Shown piece after piece: positions 19,621 to 23,077 of a stretch of DNA of 23,077 nucleotides. Below the pieces are notes generated by a model. It did no database searches, was not told the origin of the DNA, and saw only the letters and a list, made by a program, of their open reading frames with translations. The DNA is from Plakobranchus ocellatus (taxonomy: Eukaryota > Mollusca > Gastropoda > Plakobranchidae): assembly GCA_019648995.1 (NCBI GenBank), contig BLXT01007668.1, positions 299,441-322,517 of the forward strand, written 5' to 3'. The translations under genes were made by a program, and so were the position numbers. Numbering within the stretch: the stretch's first letter is position 1; each line of letters begins with the position of its first letter.

Positions 19621-19889
19621 CAACACAGGCTATGGCTCTATTTAATGGAAAATTTCTCAACTCTTGCATGCTATCTAATTGCTTAGATCCAATAATAACT
19701 ACAAATCAAATTGCAGTTTATTTGAAGCACATAGGCCCACGCAAAGCCAAGTTACAGTGCAAGAAGTGAGAGGCACTGCGTGCGATCGTGATACTGATAC
19801 TGTCTTGTTTAGTGCCTGGACCTGTGGATTAGGCCTGTTTTTATGGCTTGATTGACAGAAGAGGGAAGGGATGAGAGGGGCGTAATGAC

Positions 19890-20545
19890 TGATGCTTACT
19901 TCAAAATTCAATTGAATTTTTTGTGGTTGTAATCACTGAAGGAAGAAGCTAGGCCTAGGCTAACTGAATGTTGAAGGCAAAGGGGAGAAGGGATGACGAG
20001 GTTGTATTAAATGATGCCAGTGTGTACAAGACAAAGGGAGAATGGGATGAATCGGAGATAGAGAGAAGTGGGGTTGGGAGTGGTATAATTCAAGATGCTT
20101 GATTCAATGATAAAATTTTTAGTGATGCAACGTGATGAAAGAAGTTAGGCCTTAGCTAACCGAATGTTGAAGACAAAGGAGAGAAGTGATGACGAGGTTG
20201 TATTGAAGGATGCCTGTGTGTACAAGACAAAGGGAGGATGGGATGAATCGGAGAGAGAGAGAGGTGGGGTTGGGAGTGGTATAACTATAATTCAATATGC
20301 TCAATTCAATGATAAAATATTCGGTGATGCAACTTGATGATATAAGTTAGGCCTAAGCTAACTGAATGTTGAAGGCAAAGGGGAGAAGGGATGACGAGGT
20401 TGTATTGAAGGATGCCAGTGTGTACAAGACAAAGGGAGGATAGGATGAATCGGAGAAAGTGAAAGGTGGGGTTGGGAGTGGTATAATTCATGATGCTTGA
20501 TTCGATGATAACATTTTTGGTGATGCAATTTGATGAAAAGAGTTT
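19890..20545. repeat. tandem array, three copies of a 196-202 bp unit
   Basis: The word TAAC(T/C)GAATGTTGAAG recurs at 19961, 20157 and 20359. Each copy continues with a GGGATGACGAGGTTGTATT-like word, TGTGTACAAGACAAAGGGAG, GGTGGGGTTGGGAGTGG and a GATGCTTGATTCAATGATAA-like part. Copies look 85-95% alike by eye. The leading half-unit from about 19890 is more diverged. No transposase or LTR-like ends seen; it looks like a minisatellite or satellite-like array. Short frames inside are shadows. Confidence 0.9.
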
Positions 20546-21290
20546 GTTTTTGATGTCCAGCTTACACCGCGTCTGCTTTTTGTCTTTGCTATCTTATCTC
20601 AAAAGTTACTTTGGTAAAAGACTGTGTGTAGGCCACACTTGGCACCGATTTAGCAGGCCTAACCTGAGACTAGTACCGTTAGATTTCTAGATGCTAGCTG
20701 TATAAGTTACTCGACTTGTTATATTAGTAACATCGACACTTCTGCTGCTCATATAATACACAACATTTTTGTAACCTACTATTTTAGTCAGCTCGAGACA
20801 CACTTAGCATGAATACCGATATGGCTGAGATCATCGATCTAAGCAATCCCAATGTTCTGAGAGTGCTAGCAACACAAGATGATAGTAGTGCATCTACTGA
20901 TCTCCTTCGTCGTTCTTTTTTTTTCAATGTTTTCAACGAACCAAAGGCACTAAAAACTCAAATATAGTCTCATATATTCAAGGGAATTGGAGGGTAAAGG
21001 AATAAATCTCATTTCCCCGCTACTTAGACTATTGTAAGTCAAGATGTGGCAGTAAGTTGAATCGGCTTTTCTTAGTGCTTTCCCAAGTTCTCCATAAATT
21101 CTTGACTTCAAGCGCTAAAACTTACACAAAATAACTTTAAAACTTTTTACAGTTATGAGCAATAAAACGCTTGTAGTGTCTGCTTTCAGAAAATATATAC
21201 TTTGTTAGGTATAATCAAACAATCATAGGAGATAGAGCGTAAACAAACATGCACTGTCAGATTTGTACAGCTGGTTCAGCCAGTTACAAC
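20546..21290. other. unassigned intergenic sequence
   Basis: Ordinary mixed-complexity sequence with scattered stops in all frames. No exon, RNA gene or repeat is supported. Confidence 0.4.
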
Positions 21291-21383
21291 GTTTGCAAAC
21301 AAAACTGCTAGGCAGCTGCCCACCGGACGGTCTGATCTCGGGCCTCAGCCATTGCATTTCCAGGGTTAATGACAAAATGAAGG
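21291..21383 (+). other. possible first exon of a plus-strand gene (MK|GTGAGT)
   Basis: A locally GC-richer stretch with the palindrome GGCAGCTGCC (21311-21320) leads to AAAATGAAG|GTGAGT. This is a textbook donor directly after an ATG-AAG, the layout of a 5'UTR exon that ends just after the start codon. A nearby ATG three codons before a stop lies upstream of it. No certain second exon is visible; a weak candidate is 22284-22327 (acceptor TTACACAG). It may equally be chance. Confidence 0.25.
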
Positions 21384-21659
21384 TGAGTTAAAAAAATTTA
21401 ACCAGACTCATCGTCATTCTGTGGCAATTAATACTACCTTTAATTATAAAGGCATTATAAAGGCTTTATAAAACATGATTTAGAATAGATGAAGCAGAGA
21501 AGTATGTACCCTTATTCTAGACCTAGCTATTCACTTCAAATCCATGTATCAAAATCCAATTTTCAAGACCCAGTGTATCCCTGAAATATGAGCTCTTTTT
21601 TTTTCTTGAACATAAAGAGGGAAAAAATCTGAGCAAAACACTTAATTTATCTCTAAGTG

Positions 21660-22084
21660 GAGATCTAGATCTAGATCTTGAGGGAATAATCCAGAGACAG
21701 GCCTTACGACTTCTAGATCTAGAATCTAGAGTCTACCTTTATCTGCTCCCAAAGAGATGAAGATATCGTGGGCTATGCGATAATGTCAATAGTTTTACTT
21801 CCACACGATATCTTCACAATTTTCCGCCCGCGACCTCTTCATTTCGTCGGTAGGTGATTTACACCAAGATCTATGATACATTCTAATCTAAATCTAGATC
21901 TAGATCTAGATCCTGGCCTACCTCAAATCACTTCCTTCGTAAAACAAGATCACCAGCTGTCAATTCTAGACTTTGTGCCACATTATTATATTCAATTTGA
22001 TTAGATTGAAATTTATAATCTAGAATCTAGATCTAGATCTAAAATTAGATCAGGCCTAAATTGTCTAGATTCTAGATCTAGATG
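21660..22084. repeat. dispersed AGATCT/TCTAGA hexamer blocks
   Basis: Short runs of (AGATCT)n with TCTAGA variants at about 21661-21680, 21710-21735, 21885-21912, 22018-22041 and 22062-22083. All are palindromic in register, so the same on both strands. Isolated copies also occur elsewhere in the window. They look like a simple-sequence family typical of some gastropod genomes; that comparison is from general knowledge. Confidence 0.85.
21759..21815. repeat. 12-bp perfect inverted repeat
   Basis: GAAGATATCGTG (21759-21770) and CACGATATCTTC (21804-21815), separated by 33 nt. It could form a hairpin or be a pair of binding sites. No flanking duplication is evident, so no MITE is called. Confidence 0.75.
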
Positions 22085-22110
22085 TCCTCGATTTGTGGAG
22101 ACCACATTGC

Positions 22111-22194
22111 GGAAATTCCCAGATGGTGGCCAAGGCGAGCGTACCTAGAACTTAATCTGGCAGCCCATTGTTTTTGTCTGTTGACCTTTGACTT
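22111..22194. promoter_or_regulatory. cluster of regulatory-like motifs (kB, YY1-like, DR1-like)
   Basis: GGAAATTCCC (22111-22120) matches the kB consensus. CAGATGGTGGCC just after it resembles a YY1 site. TTGACCTTTGACTT (22181-22194) reads on the minus strand as a DR1 nuclear-receptor element. Each could arise by chance; the cluster within 84 bp of a GC-richer patch is the only support. Confidence 0.3.
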
Positions 22195-22266
22195 ATCTAG
22201 CAGACAACCTTGGGCCTAACTAGATCTATAACCAAAGTCAATAGGTGCTTATCGTAAGCGTCTATT

Positions 22267-23077
22267 GTCTTTGCTATTACACAGTTCCTACAACTTTATC
22301 TAAAGAATGTATACATTGTTTTAGGTAAAAGATTAAAAAAAAAAAAAAAAAAAGCACTTTTCCATCATAGGGATCCTCGATCTCGAAAAAAAAGATGGTC
22401 GCTAGGCTTGTGTTGACTTTTCGAAATTAACGTGAACTACTGTGACGATTTACCATTATTGATCTCTAGTGACATAGTCTTGATCATTAGAAAAAGTAAA
22501 GAAAGGTGGTGACTCATTTCAATAGACAAACAGACAGACACACACATATATGTAATATCATTAAATACTTGAAGAGGCACACACATTTGTATGAGAATTC
22601 AGGCATTTGATTTGATTAAAAATTCCAATAATTACGATCACGAAGTATTTTTAAAAGGATGTCTGAGGTCAACAAAAGGAATGCAAAAGGAATGTTACTT
22701 TAACTGAGTTAGGCTATTGTTGAGTAAGAGCAGTCAGAGCTGGGCGAACGTGTTGGTTCTCTCCTGATAAACTAGGCCCTATCGTGACTAAGTATGGGCG
22801 ATCAGATCAAGAAGGTCATGTTCCAAAATCCCAAATCAATTAACATTTACAATCTTCGACAGATATTGCGGAAATTTTGTTTGCCGCTGTGTAAGCCTGT
22901 TTGATAGAGTCAAGTTAAGTCATTTTAGCATAATAACGATTAATGAAAAAAAAAAAAAAAGCTTATTGCTGTCATCAAAGAATAGGAGAATTAACGGCTG
23001 ATCCCAAGAATCGATACGGTTTCAACAACAGGGAAGTGTAAAGGATTTATTTCCGATCCTTAGGTTATAATTGTAAG
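22267..23077. other. unassigned sequence at the window's end
   Basis: It contains poly(A) runs at about 22335-22353 and 22946-22960 and a short (CA)n near 22540. No gene is supported. Confidence 0.4.

Noticed and set aside
19699..19911. Minus-strand 70-codon and plus-strand 106-codon frames around 19449-19911.
   Set aside because: They overlap each other and the CpG-rich repeat, with no conserved or splice-flanked content.
21302..21352. A minus-strand ATG (about 21352) reading MAEARDQTVR, resembling the N-terminus of vertebrate VPS9D1.
   Set aside because: The only nearby donor, CG|GTGGGC, leaves phase 2 and cannot join in frame to the exon at 18557; the frame otherwise stops after 14 codons.

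Overview
The window is animal nuclear DNA. It is AT-rich, full of A/T homopolymers and microsatellites, and carries one gene split into many short exons by GT-AG introns. A tRNA-derived SINE and scattered AGATCT/TCTAGA blocks fit a mollusc, perhaps a heterobranch snail, but that placement is inference. I see no bacterial genes, rRNA, free-standing tRNA gene or CRISPR array.

The one gene I can assemble with confidence lies on the minus strand from 18552 (start codon) to 4801 (stop). It is an orthologue of VPS9D1, a VPS9-domain protein of the Rab5-family exchange-factor group. Sixteen coding exons join in phase into an 842-residue protein. In order it has an MIT-like N-terminal helical region, a polar Ser/Thr-rich segment, a conserved helical region with the LTPMEKA and EEKEQRA blocks, a conserved block ending SDHPITELL, a long acidic disordered linker in a single 886-nt exon, and the C-terminal VPS9 domain ending [10 protein letters not shown]. 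The first exon is probably non-coding and ends near 19123. A CpG-rich direct repeat at 19526-19615 is the best promoter candidate. The 3'UTR runs below 4801, with the first canonical AATAAA at 3833-3828.

The most unusual signal is at the 5' end of this gene. Intron 2 is 612 nt, a multiple of three, and has only one stop in the VPS9D1 frame. Candidate extra exons at 18878-18611, 17422-17307 and from 17222 join in phase, and the splice removes that stop. They could be an interleaved second gene or an alternative N-terminus. A distant resemblance to the meiotic protein MEI4 is offered only as a weak hypothesis.

The rest is non-coding. Positions 1-1000 hold a 42-bp tandem repeat and the SINE. 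Positions 1000-4800 hold a (TA)n microsatellite and 3' flank/UTR. Positions 19890-20545 hold three copies of a roughly 200-bp repeat. Positions 21660-22085 hold AGATCT-type blocks. There is a possible plus-strand first exon at 21383 and a small cluster of regulatory-like motifs at 22111-22194. Positions 12831-12855 are a 25-base assembly gap.
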